This document shows, one piece after another, positions 18,219 through 27,229 of a stretch of DNA of 64,000 bases. This DNA comes from an uncultured beta proteobacterium (GTDB lineage: Bacteria > Pseudomonadota > Gammaproteobacteria > Burkholderiales > Burkholderiaceae_C). Under the pieces are notes generated by a model, which worked only from the letters and a program-made list of their open reading frames with translations, searched no databases and was not told the origin of the DNA. A program made the translations under genes and the position numbers. Location of the stretch: positions 95,012 to 159,011 of the forward strand of contig CAILAY010000050.1 of the NCBI GenBank assembly GCA_903832285.1. Reading direction: 5' to 3'. Every line of letters begins with the position of its first letter. Position 1 is the first letter of the stretch.

Positions 18219-19100
18219 ATGGAAAAACGCGTTCAATTCCAATCCGCCTGGCTGCCGTGGCTGCTGATGGCGCCGCAGGTGATCGTGATTGGGGTGTTTT
18301 TCTTCTGGCCCGCGGGGCAGGCGGTGCTGCAGTCATTCCAGGTCCAGGATGCTTTTGGAATCTCGACCAAGTGGGTCGGGATGGAGAATTTCAACCGCCT
18401 GTTCGGTGACGAGAGCTACCTGGCATCGTTCAAGACCACGGCCGAGTTTTCCATCCTGGTGGCGGCGTTGGGGATTGGCCTGTCATTGATGATGGCGATC
18501 TTTGCCGATCGCGTCGTGAAGGGTGCCTTCGTCTACAAGACCCTGCTGATTGTTCCCTATGCCGTCGCGCCGGCGGTGGCGGGCGTGCTGTGGATTTTCA
18601 TGTTCTCGCCATCGCTGGGCGTGGTCGCTTACGCCTTGGGCAAGTTGGGAATCAACTGGAACCATTTGCTGAACGAGGGCCACGGTATGACGCTGATCGT
18701 GATGGCCGCCGTATGGAAGCAGATTTCCTACAACTTCCTGTTCTTCCTCGCTGGCCTGCAGTCCATTCCCAAGTCTCTGATCGAGGCCGCTGCCATTGAC
18801 GGCGCGCGTGCCTGGCGGCGTTTCTGGACGATACAGTTTCCGCTGTTGTCTCCCACCACCTTCTTCCTGTTGGTGATCAACATGGTGTACGCATTTTTTG
18901 ATACCTTCGCCATCGTCGACGCCACCACCCACGGCGGTCCTGGGCAGGCCACGTCCATCCTGGTCTACAAGGTGTACTACGACGGTTTCAAGGCCATGGA
19001 CCTGGGTGGGTCGGCCGCGCAGTCGGTGATCCTGATGACGATCGTGATTGCGCTTACCGTGGTGCAGTTTCGCTTCGTCGAGAAGAAGGTGAACTGCTGA
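18219..19100 (+). CDS. ugpA: sn-glycerol-3-phosphate ABC transporter, permease UgpA
   Basis: A 293-residue inner-membrane permease with about six hydrophobic helices. The first spans about residues 13-33 ([20 protein letters not shown]). The EAA loop that contacts the ATPase is visible as [25 protein letters not shown]. It forms the translocation pore together with UgpE. It follows ugpB after 38 nt and ends one base before ugpE begins, so the genes are surely co-transcribed. Length and motif positions are normal for the family. Confidence 0.95.
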   Translation: MEKRVQFQSAWLPWLLMAPQVIVIGVFFFWPAGQAVLQSFQVQDAFGISTKWVGMENFNRLFGDESYLASFKTTAEFSILVAALGIGLSLMMAIFADRVVKGAFVYKTLLIVPYAVAPAVAGVLWIFMFSPSLGVVAYALGKLGINWNHLLNEGHGMTLIVMAAVWKQISYNFLFFLAGLQSIPKSLIEAAAIDGARAWRRFWTIQFPLLSPTTFFLLVINMVYAFFDTFAIVDATTHGGPGQATSILVYKVYYDGFKAMDLGGSAAQSVILMTIVIALTVVQFRFVEKKVNC

Positions 19101-19101
19101 A

Positions 19102-19953
19102 ATGGTTGAGCGCAGCCCGTTTCTGAATTTTCTGTCGCACGCGGTCATGCTCGTTGGTGTGCTCGTTGTCGCCTTTCCGCTGTACCTGGCTTTCGTCGCA
19201 TCGAGCCACACGGCGCAGGAGATCGTGCAGGCGCCCATGCCTTTGTTGCCGGGTGGACATCTGTGGGAAACCTATTCCAAAGCCCTGATCGGCGGCGGCG
19301 TTGGTGCCGGTTCCACCGCACCGGTGGCCCACATGATGTGGGTCAGCCTGGTGACGGCGCTGGTGATCACCTTTGGCAAGATCGCCATCTCACTCATGTC
19401 GGCGTTTGCGATTGTCTATTTCCGCTTCCCGTTCAAGAGTTTCTTCTTCTGGGCGATCTTTGTCACGCTGATGCTTCCGGTGGAAGTGCGAATCGGCCCG
19501 ACCTACCAGGTGGTGTCCGATCTGGGCATGCTCAACACCTACGCCGGCTTGACGATTCCGCTGATTGCGTCAGCCACGGCGACCTTTCTGTTTCGGCAAT
19601 TTTTCATGTCGGTGCCGGACGAATTGACCGAGGCCGCACGCATGGACGGCGCCAGCCCGATGCGCTTTTTCATCGACATCCTGCTACCGCTGTCCAAAAC
19701 CTCAATCGCGGCGCTGTTCGTGATCCAGTTCATCTATGGCTGGAATCAGTATCTTTGGCCACTGCTGGCCACAACCTCCGAAAACATGTACCCGGTGGTG
19801 GTGGGCATCAAGATGATGGTCGCCGGCGGCGACTCGCAAAACGAGTGGAACGTGGTCATGGCCACCGCCCTGCTCGCCATGCTGCCGCCGGCGCTGGTGG
19901 TGATGCTGATGCAGAAATGGTTCGTCAAGGGTTTGGTGGATACGGAAAAGTAA
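19102..19953 (+). CDS. ugpE: sn-glycerol-3-phosphate ABC transporter, permease UgpE
   Basis: A 283-residue inner-membrane permease, partner of UgpA. The first membrane segment is about residues 14-33, and the EAA loop is [25 protein letters not shown], which binds the coupling groove of UgpC. It ends with the usual [17 protein letters not shown] tail. The start follows the ugpA stop by one base. Right after its stop a dispersed palindromic repeat (19957-20011) separates it from ugpC, so message stability or relative expression of the downstream genes could be affected. Confidence 0.95.
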   Translation: MVERSPFLNFLSHAVMLVGVLVVAFPLYLAFVASSHTAQEIVQAPMPLLPGGHLWETYSKALIGGGVGAGSTAPVAHMMWVSLVTALVITFGKIAISLMSAFAIVYFRFPFKSFFFWAIFVTLMLPVEVRIGPTYQVVSDLGMLNTYAGLTIPLIASATATFLFRQFFMSVPDELTEAARMDGASPMRFFIDILLPLSKTSIAALFVIQFIYGWNQYLWPLLATTSENMYPVVVGIKMMVAGGDSQNEWNVVMATALLAMLPPALVVMLMQKWFVKGLVDTEK

Positions 19954-19956
19954 TAA

Positions 19957-20011
19957 CCTTGCGGGGCAGTCCAAGAGTTACGTGCAGCGAACTTTGCTCT
20001 GTCCTCAACTG
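19957..20011. repeat. Dispersed imperfect palindromic repeat, copy C, inside the ugp operon
   Basis: It begins three bases after the ugpE stop with CCTTGCGGGGCAGTCCAAG and ends with CTTTGCTCTGTCCTCAACTG, with CAGCGA in the middle. These blocks align with copies A (2365) and B (6610, minus strand). It occupies nearly all of the ugpE-ugpC gap, and ugpC keeps its own start about 13 nt beyond. Confidence 0.72.
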
Positions 20012-20023
20012 ATTAAGGAATCA

Positions 20024-21028
20024 ATGGCATCCATCACTCTTAAAAACGTCGTCAAACGCTACGGCTCCGGCAAGACCGCGAATCAGGTCATCCACGGTGT
20101 GACTGCGGACATTGCCGACGGCGAGTTCATCGTCATTGTGGGTCCTTCCGGCTGTGGCAAGTCCACACTGCTGCGCATGGTGGCCGGCCTGGAGGAGATC
20201 AGCGGCGGCGAAATCTCCATTGGGAATCGGGTTGTGAACGACCTGGAACCATCCGAGCGCGATATCGCCATGGTGTTCCAGAACTACGCCCTGTATCCGC
20301 ACATGAGCGTGTTTGACAACATGGCCTATGGCCTGAAGATCGCCAAGCTGCCACTGGATGAAATCAAGGCGCGGGTGGACAAGGCCGCGAAGATCCTGGA
20401 GATCGCGCCCTTCCTGCTGCGCAAGCCGCGCGAACTCTCGGGGGGGCAGCGCCAGCGTGTCGCCATGGGCCGCGCTATCGTGCGCCAGCCTCAGGTCTTC
20501 CTGTTCGACGAGCCGTTGTCCAATCTGGACGCGAAGCTGCGGGCGCAGACCCGGCTCGAGATTCAAAAGCTGCACCGCGAGCTGGGCATCACCTCGCTCT
20601 TCGTGACGCACGATCAGGTTGAAGCTATGACCCTGGCGCAGCGCATGATGGTGATGAACGGCGGTGTGATGGAGCAGTTCGGCACACCTGAGGAGGTGTA
20701 CAACCGGCCTGCCACCACCTTCGTAGCCAGCTTCATGGGCTCGCCGCCAATGAACCTCTTGAAGGAGGCTCCTGGTGGCGCGAAGGGCCAGATTTTTGGC
20801 ATCCGCCCTGAGCACCTGGACATCACCACGACGGGCTGGGAACTTCAGGTGGAAGCGGTTGAACTGCTGGGCGCCGAGCGCCTGGTTTATTGTTTGCTGG
20901 GCGCCGAGCGCATCATCATCCGCACCGATGAACATCTTGCCGCGCCCGCACCCGGCAGCACGATCCACGCCACGCCGCGCGCCGAGCGTGTGCATCAATT
21001 CGACGCGGGATCTGGCAAACGCCTGTGA
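20024..21028 (+). CDS. ugpC: sn-glycerol-3-phosphate ABC transporter, ATP-binding protein
   Basis: A 334-residue ABC ATPase that powers the UgpAE permease. Walker A is GPSGCGKST, the Q-loop is [14 protein letters not shown], the ABC signature is [15 protein letters not shown], and Walker B is [12 protein letters not shown], all intact, followed by the switch His in [10 protein letters not shown] regulatory MalK-like OB domain follows from about residue 240. The start MASITLKNV is favoured over an ATG-like codon further upstream that lies inside the repeat. Family members are inhibited by phosphate or bind UgpQ, but nothing in the sequence tests this. Confidence 0.95.
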   Translation: MASITLKNVVKRYGSGKTANQVIHGVTADIADGEFIVIVGPSGCGKSTLLRMVAGLEEISGGEISIGNRVVNDLEPSERDIAMVFQNYALYPHMSVFDNMAYGLKIAKLPLDEIKARVDKAAKILEIAPFLLRKPRELSGGQRQRVAMGRAIVRQPQVFLFDEPLSNLDAKLRAQTRLEIQKLHRELGITSLFVTHDQVEAMTLAQRMMVMNGGVMEQFGTPEEVYNRPATTFVASFMGSPPMNLLKEAPGGAKGQIFGIRPEHLDITTTGWELQVEAVELLGAERLVYCLLGAERIIIRTDEHLAAPAPGSTIHATPRAERVHQFDAGSGKRL

Positions 21029-21061
21029 TGCTCCGTCTTTAAGTTGCGGGACCTGATCAAA

Positions 21062-21113
21062 CCGTTCGCCGAGAGCTTGTCGACGATGCCTTCTACAAGC
21101 TCTCGGCGAACGG
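21062..21113. repeat. Perfect 19-bp inverted repeat (REPIN-like) between ugpC and ugpQ
   Basis: CCGTTCGCCGAGAGCTTGT (21062-21080) is followed by a 14-base loop and the exact complement ACAAGCTCTCGGCGAACGG (21095-21113). The arm resembles the common proteobacterial repeat with the core GTTCGCCCTGAGCTTGTCGA. No T-run follows, so termination is unlikely. In RNA it would form a very stable hairpin in the middle of the ugp message. Confidence 0.8.
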
Positions 21114-21150
21114 GGCTATCGACTCAGTCGCTGATAGATAATCGGCACCA

Positions 21151-21945
21151 ATGTCTATGCAAGTCACCTCCGAAGGCTGGCCCTATCCGCGCTGGATCGC
21201 GCACCGGGGCGCCGGCAAACTGGCACCCGAAAACACACTCGCCGCCTTTCGGCTGGGCGCTGCGCACGGGTATCGCATGTTCGAGTGCGACGTAAAACTC
21301 TCCAGTGATGGTGTGCCTTTCTTACTGCACGACAAGATGCTGGAGCGCACCACCAGCGGCCACGGAATCGCAGGAGAGAAGTCCTGGTCCGAACTGTCGC
21401 AACTTGACGCGGGTGCCTGGCATTCCCGCAGCTTCGCCGGTGAACCTCTGCCCACTTTGGAGAACGTCGCCGCCTTTTGCCTGCACAACGGCTACTTTCT
21501 GAACATCGAGATCAAGCCAACGCCGGGCCAGGAAAGCGAGACCGGCGAAGTTGCGGCGCAGCACGCGGCGCGCTTGTGGAGCGGTGCATCTGTGCCGCCG
21601 CTGCTCACATCCTTCCGCCCCGAGGCGCTGCAGGCAGCCAAGGCCGCTGCACCAGAGCTGCCCCGTGGCTTGCTGCTGGACAGCCTGTGGAACGGTTGGC
21701 TGGAAACTGCGTTGACGCTGGATTGCGTGGCTGTCGTTTGCAACTACGCGCTGTGGGATGCATCGACGGTGACTCAAACCAAGAGCGCCGGGTTGCGCTG
21801 CATCAGCTACACCGTGAACGATGACTGGGCGGCGCAGTACTTGGTCAATCTGGGAACGGACGGTGTTATCACAGATCGAGTCGATCTTTTCTCTCCCGCG
21901 ATCCAATCGGTCCCGCAAAATCTCAGGATTTCCAGCCCTGCGTGA
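21151..21945 (+). CDS. ugpQ: Glycerophosphodiester phosphodiesterase, cytoplasmic
   Basis: A 264-residue GDPD-family TIM-barrel enzyme that hydrolyses glycerophosphodiesters taken up by UgpBAEC to glycerol 3-phosphate and an alcohol. The catalytic start HRGAGKLAPENTLAAF holds the HR(G)..PENT signature; the acidic metal ligands follow in FECDVKLSSDGVPFLLHD. No signal peptide is present, consistent with a cytoplasmic enzyme. It is the last gene of the ugp operon, set apart by a stable inverted repeat. Two ATGs two codons apart (21151 and 21157) are both possible starts. Its 3' end overlaps the convergent small membrane protein gene. Confidence 0.93.
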   Translation: MSMQVTSEGWPYPRWIAHRGAGKLAPENTLAAFRLGAAHGYRMFECDVKLSSDGVPFLLHDKMLERTTSGHGIAGEKSWSELSQLDAGAWHSRSFAGEPLPTLENVAAFCLHNGYFLNIEIKPTPGQESETGEVAAQHAARLWSGASVPPLLTSFRPEALQAAKAAAPELPRGLLLDSLWNGWLETALTLDCVAVVCNYALWDASTVTQTKSAGLRCISYTVNDDWAAQYLVNLGTDGVITDRVDLFSPAIQSVPQNLRISSPA

Positions 21946-22201
21946 GCAGCCATTGACAGGTGGCACCGGCCAGTACCAGAGCCAGGTAGGTCAGCATCTT
22001 GCCGTCGACGCCGAACAACACCAATCCGGCCAGCAACACCGCGACCCCGACCGCGAACTGAATCGCCGCAGGGATCCACCGCTTCCGGCGCGGATTCGGG
22101 TTGCGCAACACGTAGCGATTGGCCTCAGGCACGAGCAGCGCCACAAATAGCGCGGGTGCAAGGAAATTCAAAACGTGCAGAATAAATTGAATCAGACCCA
22201 T
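21923..22201 (-). CDS. Small inner-membrane protein, unknown function
   Basis: A 92-residue protein with three hydrophobic stretches: about residues 3-24 (FILHVLNFLAPALFVALLVP), 45-63, and 68-86. A basic loop RNPNPRRKR stands between the first two, which would face the cytoplasm. I do not recognise a named family. Its 3' end overlaps ugpQ by 23 nt in convergent orientation, and it is divergent from hemA. The hydrophobic pattern and a clear stop and start support a real gene, but no function can be assigned. Confidence 0.65.
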   Translation of the reverse strand: MGLIQFILHVLNFLAPALFVALLVPEANRYVLRNPNPRRKRWIPAAIQFAVGVAVLLAGLVLFGVDGKMLTYLALVLAGATCQWLLTQGWKS

Positions 22202-22276
22202 GTCGGCGTCGCGTCAGCGTGAGGGTGAGTGCGCAAGCAAATATTGACTCAAATCATGGAGTTGAGCGACTGATTT

Positions 22277-22282
22277 TATAAT
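22277..22282 (+). promoter_or_regulatory. Candidate -10 element of the hemA promoter
   Basis: A perfect TATAAT ends only six bases before the hemA ATG at 22289. Transcription starting 6-7 bases after it would give a message that begins at or next to the start codon. No good -35 box is found at normal spacing; a TTGACT at 22244 is 27 bp away, too far. Confidence 0.4.
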
Positions 22283-22288
22283 CAAGCT

Positions 22289-23548
22289 ATGGCAGTCTGG
22301 GCGCTAGGCATCAATCACACCACGGCACCGCTCGATTTGCGGGGGCGGTTTGCGTTCGCCGTCGACCAGATGGAGCCCGTGCTGCACGGATTTCGCGATT
22401 CCCTGGCCCGCCAGCCTGAGGTGGCGTTGATTTCCACTTGCAACCGCACCGAAATTTACTGTGCCGCAGAACAACCCGAACTGGAGCACACGCTGGATTG
22501 GCTGGCGCACAGCGGCGGCGTGGCCACCACCTTGTTGCGTCAACATACCTACAGTTTGCAGGGCGGGTTGGCGGCCCGGCACGCGTTTCGTGTCGCCAGC
22601 GGCCTGGACTCGATGGTGCTGGGCGAGCCTCAAATCCTGGGGCAGATGAAGGATGCGATTCGCGCGGCGGAAGCCGCAGGCTCTCTTGGAACCACGCTTA
22701 ACCAGCTGTTCCAGCGCACCTTTGCTGTGGCCAAGGATGTGCGAACGTCCACCGAAATTGGCGCACATTCGATCAGCATGGCCGCGGCGGTGGTGCGCCT
22801 GGCGGGCCAGATATTTGAGGATCTGGGTCAAGTCAAGGTGCTGTTTGTGGGCGCTGGCGAAATGATTGAACTGGCTGCCACGCACTTTGCCGCGAAGAGC
22901 CCCAAGTCGATCGCGATTGCGAACCGCACCTTGGAGCGCGGCGAGAAACTCGCCAGCCGCTTTGGTGGCGAAGTCATGCGGCTGGCGGATCTACCCAGCC
23001 GATTACACGAGTTTGATGCGGTCGTGAGTTGCACCGCAAGTACCTTGCCAATCATCGGTCTGGGCGCTGTGGAGCGTGCCCTCAAGGTGCGCAAACACCG
23101 GCCCATGTTCATGGTCGATCTGGCCGTGCCGCGCGACATCGAACCGGAAGTCAGGGCGTTGGAAGACATCTACCTCTACACCGTGGACGATCTGGCGAGC
23201 GTAGTGCAAACCGCGCAGGCGAATCGTCAGGCCGCGGTGGCGCAGGCCGAAGCCATCATCGACGCTGGCGTGCAAAGTTTTGTGCACTGGATGGAGCAGC
23301 GCGGCAGCGTGCCGCTGATCCAGCAGCTTAACGCGCAAGCCGACGAGTGGCGTTCACTGGAGCTGGCGCGCGCACGCCGGCTGCTGGCCAAGGGCGAGGA
23401 CGTGGATGCGGTGCTGGAAGCCCTGTCCAGGGGTCTTACGCAAAAGATGCTGCACGGCGCCATGGCAGAGTTGCGTGCGGGTGACGCACAAACGCGTGAA
23501 CACACGGCGCAAGCGATTCACAAGCTGTTCCTGCGAAAAGAGCGTTAG
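22289..23548 (+). CDS. hemA: Glutamyl-tRNA reductase
   Basis: A 419-residue enzyme that reduces glutamyl-tRNA(Glu) to glutamate-1-semialdehyde, the first committed step of tetrapyrrole synthesis by the C5 pathway. The catalytic Cys is in the conserved STCNRTEIY, and the [12 protein letters not shown] and NADPH-binding [14 protein letters not shown] segments are intact. The C-terminal dimerisation helices end with the usual [10 protein letters not shown]. There is no clear Shine-Dalgarno site, and a TATAAT lies directly upstream, suggesting a leaderless mRNA. It is followed by prfA and prmC, the classic hemA-prfA-prmC order. Confidence 0.96.
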   Translation: MAVWALGINHTTAPLDLRGRFAFAVDQMEPVLHGFRDSLARQPEVALISTCNRTEIYCAAEQPELEHTLDWLAHSGGVATTLLRQHTYSLQGGLAARHAFRVASGLDSMVLGEPQILGQMKDAIRAAEAAGSLGTTLNQLFQRTFAVAKDVRTSTEIGAHSISMAAAVVRLAGQIFEDLGQVKVLFVGAGEMIELAATHFAAKSPKSIAIANRTLERGEKLASRFGGEVMRLADLPSRLHEFDAVVSCTASTLPIIGLGAVERALKVRKHRPMFMVDLAVPRDIEPEVRALEDIYLYTVDDLASVVQTAQANRQAAVAQAEAIIDAGVQSFVHWMEQRGSVPLIQQLNAQADEWRSLELARARRLLAKGEDVDAVLEALSRGLTQKMLHGAMAELRAGDAQTREHTAQAIHKLFLRKER

Positions 23549-23566
23549 CGACGCAGTACGCGTCGC

Positions 23567-23660
23567 CACCCTTTCGACAAGCTCAGGGTGAACGGTGTTC
23601 TTAGTTCCCGCAACGGCACGCGCCGTCCGGGCCGAACCTGTCGAAGCCCAAGAACACACG
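23567..23660. repeat. REP-like palindromic repeat between hemA and prfA
   Basis: CCCTTTCGACAAGCTCAGGG, then TGAACGG, opens the element. Later CGGGCCGAACCTGTCGAAG gives the inverted partner, and GTGTTCTT and AAGAACAC form an outer inverted pair. This matches the widespread proteobacterial family with TTCGACAAGCTCAGG. It is open in the prfA frame but lies upstream of the true prfA start. Confidence 0.6.
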
Positions 23661-23678
23661 CAGTCACGCACAGTTACC

Positions 23679-24797
23679 ATGAAGACCTTCTTACGCCAAC
23701 AACTCGATCGCTACGCATTCCGACTGGCAGAGTTGGACTTCCTGCTGTCTCGCGAAGACATCATGAGCGACATGAAGCAATTTCTGGCGCTGTCACGGGA
23801 GCACACGGAGGTGGCAGCCATCGCCAGCCGATACGCGCGCTGGCAGCAGCGTCAGGCCGATCTGGCCACGGGCCAGGAGATGTTGGGAAGCAGCACCAAC
23901 GACCCCGACATGCTGGCCATGGCTCAGGACGAGATCGCCGCAGCGCAGCAAGAGTGCGAGCAACTTGGAGCTGAGCTGCAGCCCATGCTGCTGCCCAAGG
24001 ATCCGGACGACAAGCGCAACGCCTTCATGGAAATCCGCGCTGGCACCGGTGGCGACGAGTCGGCATTGTTCGCCGCGGATCTGTTTCGCATGTACACGCG
24101 CTATTGCGAGCGCATGGGCTGGAAGACCGAGATCATGAGCGAGTCCAGCAGCGAGCTGGGTGGCTTCAAGGAAGTGGTACTCCGGATAGAGAGCAGCGCC
24201 AGCGCTGCAGAAGGCGGCGTCTATGGCAAGTTGCGCTTCGAGTCCGGTGGGCACCGGGTCCAGCGCGTGCCCGCCACGGAGACGCAAGGCCGCATCCATA
24301 CCAGCGCCTGCACAGTGGCTGTGCTGCCCGAACCGGATGAAACGGTGGCCATCACCATCAACCCGGCGGACCTGCGCATCGACACCTACCGCGCGAGCGG
24401 TGCCGGTGGCCAGCACATCAACAAGACCGACTCGGCCGTGCGCATCACGCACATCCCGACGGGTATCGTGGCCGAGTGCCAGGATGATCGCTCCCAGCAC
24501 CGCAACAAGGCCAAGGCGATGCAGGTGCTGTCGGCGCGTATCGTGGAGAAGGATCGCTCCGAGCAGGCGGCCAAAGACGCGGCCATGCGCAAAGGCCTGA
24601 TCGGCAGCGGCGACCGCAGCGACCGCATACGCACCTACAACTTTCCCCAGGGGCGCCTCACCGACCATCGCATCAACCTCACGTTGTACAAGCTGCAGGC
24701 CATCATGGACGGGGACTTGGGCGACGTGGTCCAGGCCTTGCAGCAGGCGCGCGAAGCGGAGCAACTGGAAGAGCTCGAAGTGGGTTCCAGCCGCTGA
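23679..24797 (+). CDS. prfA: Peptide chain release factor 1
   Basis: A 372-residue class I release factor that reads UAA and UAG. The peptidyl-tRNA hydrolysis loop is [15 protein letters not shown], and the stop-codon discriminator tripeptide PAT is in [16 protein letters not shown], which marks RF1 rather than RF2. The Gln of GGQ is the residue methylated by PrmC, whose gene follows with a one-base stop/start overlap. The reading frame is open 28 codons upstream, but that part is a REP-like repeat, so the ATG at 23679 ([12 protein letters not shown]) is taken as start. Confidence 0.95.
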   Translation: MKTFLRQQLDRYAFRLAELDFLLSREDIMSDMKQFLALSREHTEVAAIASRYARWQQRQADLATGQEMLGSSTNDPDMLAMAQDEIAAAQQECEQLGAELQPMLLPKDPDDKRNAFMEIRAGTGGDESALFAADLFRMYTRYCERMGWKTEIMSESSSELGGFKEVVLRIESSASAAEGGVYGKLRFESGGHRVQRVPATETQGRIHTSACTVAVLPEPDETVAITINPADLRIDTYRASGAGGQHINKTDSAVRITHIPTGIVAECQDDRSQHRNKAKAMQVLSARIVEKDRSEQAAKDAAMRKGLIGSGDRSDRIRTYNFPQGRLTDHRINLTLYKLQAIMDGDLGDVVQALQQAREAEQLEELEVGSSR

Positions 24798-25690
24798 TGC
24801 TGACCACGCCAATCGCCATCGCCCAGGCCTTGATGTGTGCCATCGATGCGGGCCTGGAACGTCTGGACGCGCAACTGCTGCTGCTGCACACCCTGGGAAA
24901 GCCGGATACCGCGCGCGCCTGGCTGCTGGCGCATGACAGCGATGCTCTGACGCCAGCTGAACGGCAGCGCTTCGAGCAACTGCTGCGACGCCGCGCGGCG
25001 GGCGAACCTCTCGCCTACATCACCGGCCACAAGGAATTCTTCAGCCTCGATTTGGAAGTGGACGCCCGAGTGCTGGTGCCGCGGCCCGACACAGAAACGT
25101 TGGTGGAATGGGCCTTGGCAGTGCTGTCCGTTATGGCCCCGATATCACCGATCGACCTCGGGTGCGACGACGGCGATGTGCTGGACCTGGGCACCGGCAG
25201 TGGCGCCGTGGCGCTGGCGCTGCAACACGCCCGATCCGATCTTCGTGTGCACGCGCTCGACGCCAGCGCTGACGCGCTGCAGGTGGCGCAGGCGAACGCG
25301 CAGCGATTGCGCCTGCCTGTCAAGTTCTTTGCGGGTTCCTGGCTGACGGCTGTGAGGGGTCGCTATCGTGCCATCGTCACGAATCCGCCGTATATCGCAA
25401 CGTCGGACCTTCATCTGTTGGACCTCGTGCATGAACCAATGCAGGCCCTCGTCAGCGGAGCAGATGGTCTGGACGACATCCGCGAGATCGTCAACTACGC
25501 GGGCCTACACCTGCATGCTGGCGGTTGGCTGCTGTTGGAACATGGCTACGACCAGGCGACTTCCGTGCGCAATTTGCTTTCTCAAGCCGGCTTTGAAAAA
25601 GTCCAGTCACGGCGCGACCTGAGCGGTATCGAGCGCTGTAGCGGCGGACGCACTAAGCAATGCGATGCCGGAACGAAAACTGGGCGGTGA
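24797..25690 (+). CDS. prmC: Release factor glutamine N5-methyltransferase
   Basis: A 297-residue SAM-dependent methyltransferase that modifies the GGQ glutamine of release factors. It has an N-terminal helical substrate-binding domain (to about residue 85, ending PLAYITGHKEFFSLDLEV), the SAM loop DLGTGSGAVALAL, and the catalytic NPPYIAT motif. It overlaps the prfA stop by one base (TGATG), so translation is coupled to its substrate. The C terminus (ERCSGGRTKQC...) is longer and more polar than in some relatives. Confidence 0.94.
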   Translation: MLTTPIAIAQALMCAIDAGLERLDAQLLLLHTLGKPDTARAWLLAHDSDALTPAERQRFEQLLRRRAAGEPLAYITGHKEFFSLDLEVDARVLVPRPDTETLVEWALAVLSVMAPISPIDLGCDDGDVLDLGTGSGAVALALQHARSDLRVHALDASADALQVAQANAQRLRLPVKFFAGSWLTAVRGRYRAIVTNPPYIATSDLHLLDLVHEPMQALVSGADGLDDIREIVNYAGLHLHAGGWLLLEHGYDQATSVRNLLSQAGFEKVQSRRDLSGIERCSGGRTKQCDAGTKTGR

Positions 25691-26167
25691 TCAGTGGTGA
25701 TGCCCGTGCTCGCCGTGCACGTGTCCGTGGGCAATTTCCTCAGCGCTTGCCGCACGCACGTCGATCACAACCAGGCTGAAGCGCAGGGTCTTGCCGGCAA
25801 AGGCGTGGTTGCCATCGAGCAGCACCTTGTCGCCCTTGATCTTCATGACGGTGAAGCTCTGTGCCTGCCCGTCCTCGCCCTGAGCCCGCAGCTGCCCGCC
25901 GACTTTCACACCGGGCGGGAACTGGGACTTGGGAATGGTTTGCACCAGGCTTTCATCGCGCAAGCCAAATGCATCAGCTGGGGCCAGTTCCAGCGCGGTC
26001 TTGAAGCCCTTGGTTTGACCCTCCAGCGCAGCTTCGATTTTCTGGAAGGTGTTGCCGTAGCCACCGTGCAGGTAAACCATTGGCTCGGTGCTTTCCTCCA
26101 GCAGTCTGCCTGCGGCGTCCGCCACCTTGTAACGCAAAGTGACGGCGGTATTCTTTTCAATTTTCAT
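25691..26167 (-). CDS. slyD: FKBP-type peptidyl-prolyl isomerase, SlyD-like
   Basis: A 158-residue FKBP-type isomerase and chaperone. The FKBP part starts with VTLRYKVADAAGRLLEES and GYGNTFQKIEAALEG, an IF (insert-in-flap) domain follows at about residues 70-125, and NHAFAGKTLRFSLVV closes the FKBP core. The C-terminal tail HGHVHGEHGHHH is histidine-rich and should bind Ni2+ or Zn2+ as in SlyD. It is convergent with prmC, ending directly at its stop, and divergent from grxD. Confidence 0.93.
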   Translation of the reverse strand: MKIEKNTAVTLRYKVADAAGRLLEESTEPMVYLHGGYGNTFQKIEAALEGQTKGFKTALELAPADAFGLRDESLVQTIPKSQFPPGVKVGGQLRAQGEDGQAQSFTVMKIKGDKVLLDGNHAFAGKTLRFSLVVIDVRAASAEEIAHGHVHGEHGHHH

Positions 26168-26286
26168 GGGTCGACGGGGAAGTGTGAGGCGTGATTATCG
26201 GGGGCATTTCCCCTCTCTGCTCAAGACTTGTCCGAAGGTGAAATAATCGAGCACAATGAATTATCTGAATCAAGGAGTTTGAAATC

Positions 26287-26607
26287 ATGAGCGACGTTCA
26301 ACAACGCATTACCGATCTCGTCAAATCCAATGACGTACTGCTGTTCATGAAGGGCACAGCCGCCTTTCCCCAGTGCGGCTTTTCCGGCCGCGCGATCCAG
26401 GTGCTCAAGGCTTGTGGGCTGGAGACCAAGAACATCACGACCGTGAACGTGCTCGAAGACGAAGCCATCCGGCAAGGCATCAAGGAATTCAGCAACTGGC
26501 CAACGGTGCCCCAGCTCTACGTCAAGGGCGAGTTCATCGGCGGCTCGGACATCATGATGGAGATGTACGAGTCGGGTGAGCTTCAAGCGGCGTTGAAGCC
26601 GGTCTGA
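26287..26607 (+). CDS. grxD: Monothiol glutaredoxin (Grx4/GrxD type)
   Basis: A 106-residue monothiol glutaredoxin with the CGFS active site (Cys30) in AAFPQCGFSGRAIQVL, followed by [20 protein letters not shown]. Such proteins bind and transfer [2Fe-2S] clusters, often together with BolA partners. AAGGAG stands seven bases before the ATG as a strong ribosome site. The gene's last 56 bases overlap the 3' end of the lytic transglycosylase gene on the other strand. Confidence 0.95.
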   Translation: MSDVQQRITDLVKSNDVLLFMKGTAAFPQCGFSGRAIQVLKACGLETKNITTVNVLEDEAIRQGIKEFSNWPTVPQLYVKGEFIGGSDIMMEMYESGELQAALKPV

Positions 26608-27229
26608 ACTCCCACAGTTGCCTGGCCGCCAGCACCGCCTGGGGGTAGGCAGGTTTGCCGCGGCTGCCGTTGTAGCGGCCAAGGCCCAGAAACAGATCGC
26701 CGTTTTCGCGGTCCAGGTAGTGGCGCAGGATCACGCAGCCAAAGCGCAGATTGGTCTGCAGGTGAAACAGCTTGCCCGCGTCACCATCGCCCAACTGGCG
26801 TGTCCAGAACGGCATGACTTGCATGTAGCCACGAGCGCCTACGCCAGATACGGCAAACTTGCGGAAATTGCTTTCGACCTGGATCAGGCCCAGCACCAGC
26901 GCGGTATCAAGACCGGCGCGGCGGGACTCGTACCAGACGGTTTGCAGGAACTCCTTGCGCGTCTGCCAATCGCTCTTTTTCTTTTTGAGGCGCTCGCTCA
27001 TGGCTCCCAACCAGCGCAGGTAGTCCAGACGCGACTCGATGTCGGCAAATTCGGGGATGGGTGGCGCACGGTTGGCCACAGCCGAACTCAGCGCCGTGCG
27101 CACCGAATCTGCCAACTGTTCTTCGATCTGTGCGCCCGCCCATGCAGGGCGGCACAGCACCCCGCTTGCACTCAGCAGGCAAAGCAATGCGCTTCGCCTG
27201 GAAGTACCCAAAGGTCGCGCGATCTTCAC
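26552..27229 (-). CDS. Lytic transglycosylase, SLT domain
   Basis: A 225-residue secreted or lipid-independent periplasmic protein. An N-terminal signal peptide ([22 protein letters not shown]) precedes an Slt-type lysozyme-like domain: the catalytic Glu is in [14 protein letters not shown], followed by [12 protein letters not shown] and [15 protein letters not shown]. It cleaves peptidoglycan glycan strands. Its start overlaps the proS stop by 4 nt, so it is the downstream partner of proS, an order often seen in betaproteobacteria. The 3' end runs antisense into grxD. Confidence 0.92.
   Translation of the reverse strand: MKIARPLGTSRRSALLCLLSASGVLCRPAWAGAQIEEQLADSVRTALSSAVANRAPPIPEFADIESRLDYLRWLGAMSERLKKKKSDWQTRKEFLQTVWYESRRAGLDTALVLGLIQVESNFRKFAVSGVGARGYMQVMPFWTRQLGDGDAGKLFHLQTNLRFGCVILRHYLDRENGDLFLGLGRYNGSRGKPAYPQAVLAARQLWEFRPASTPLEAHPTRTSPS

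Noticed and set aside
22244..22282. TTGACT with TATAAT as a standard hemA promoter
   Set aside because: The spacing is 27 bp, outside the workable range; only the -10 is kept as a candidate.
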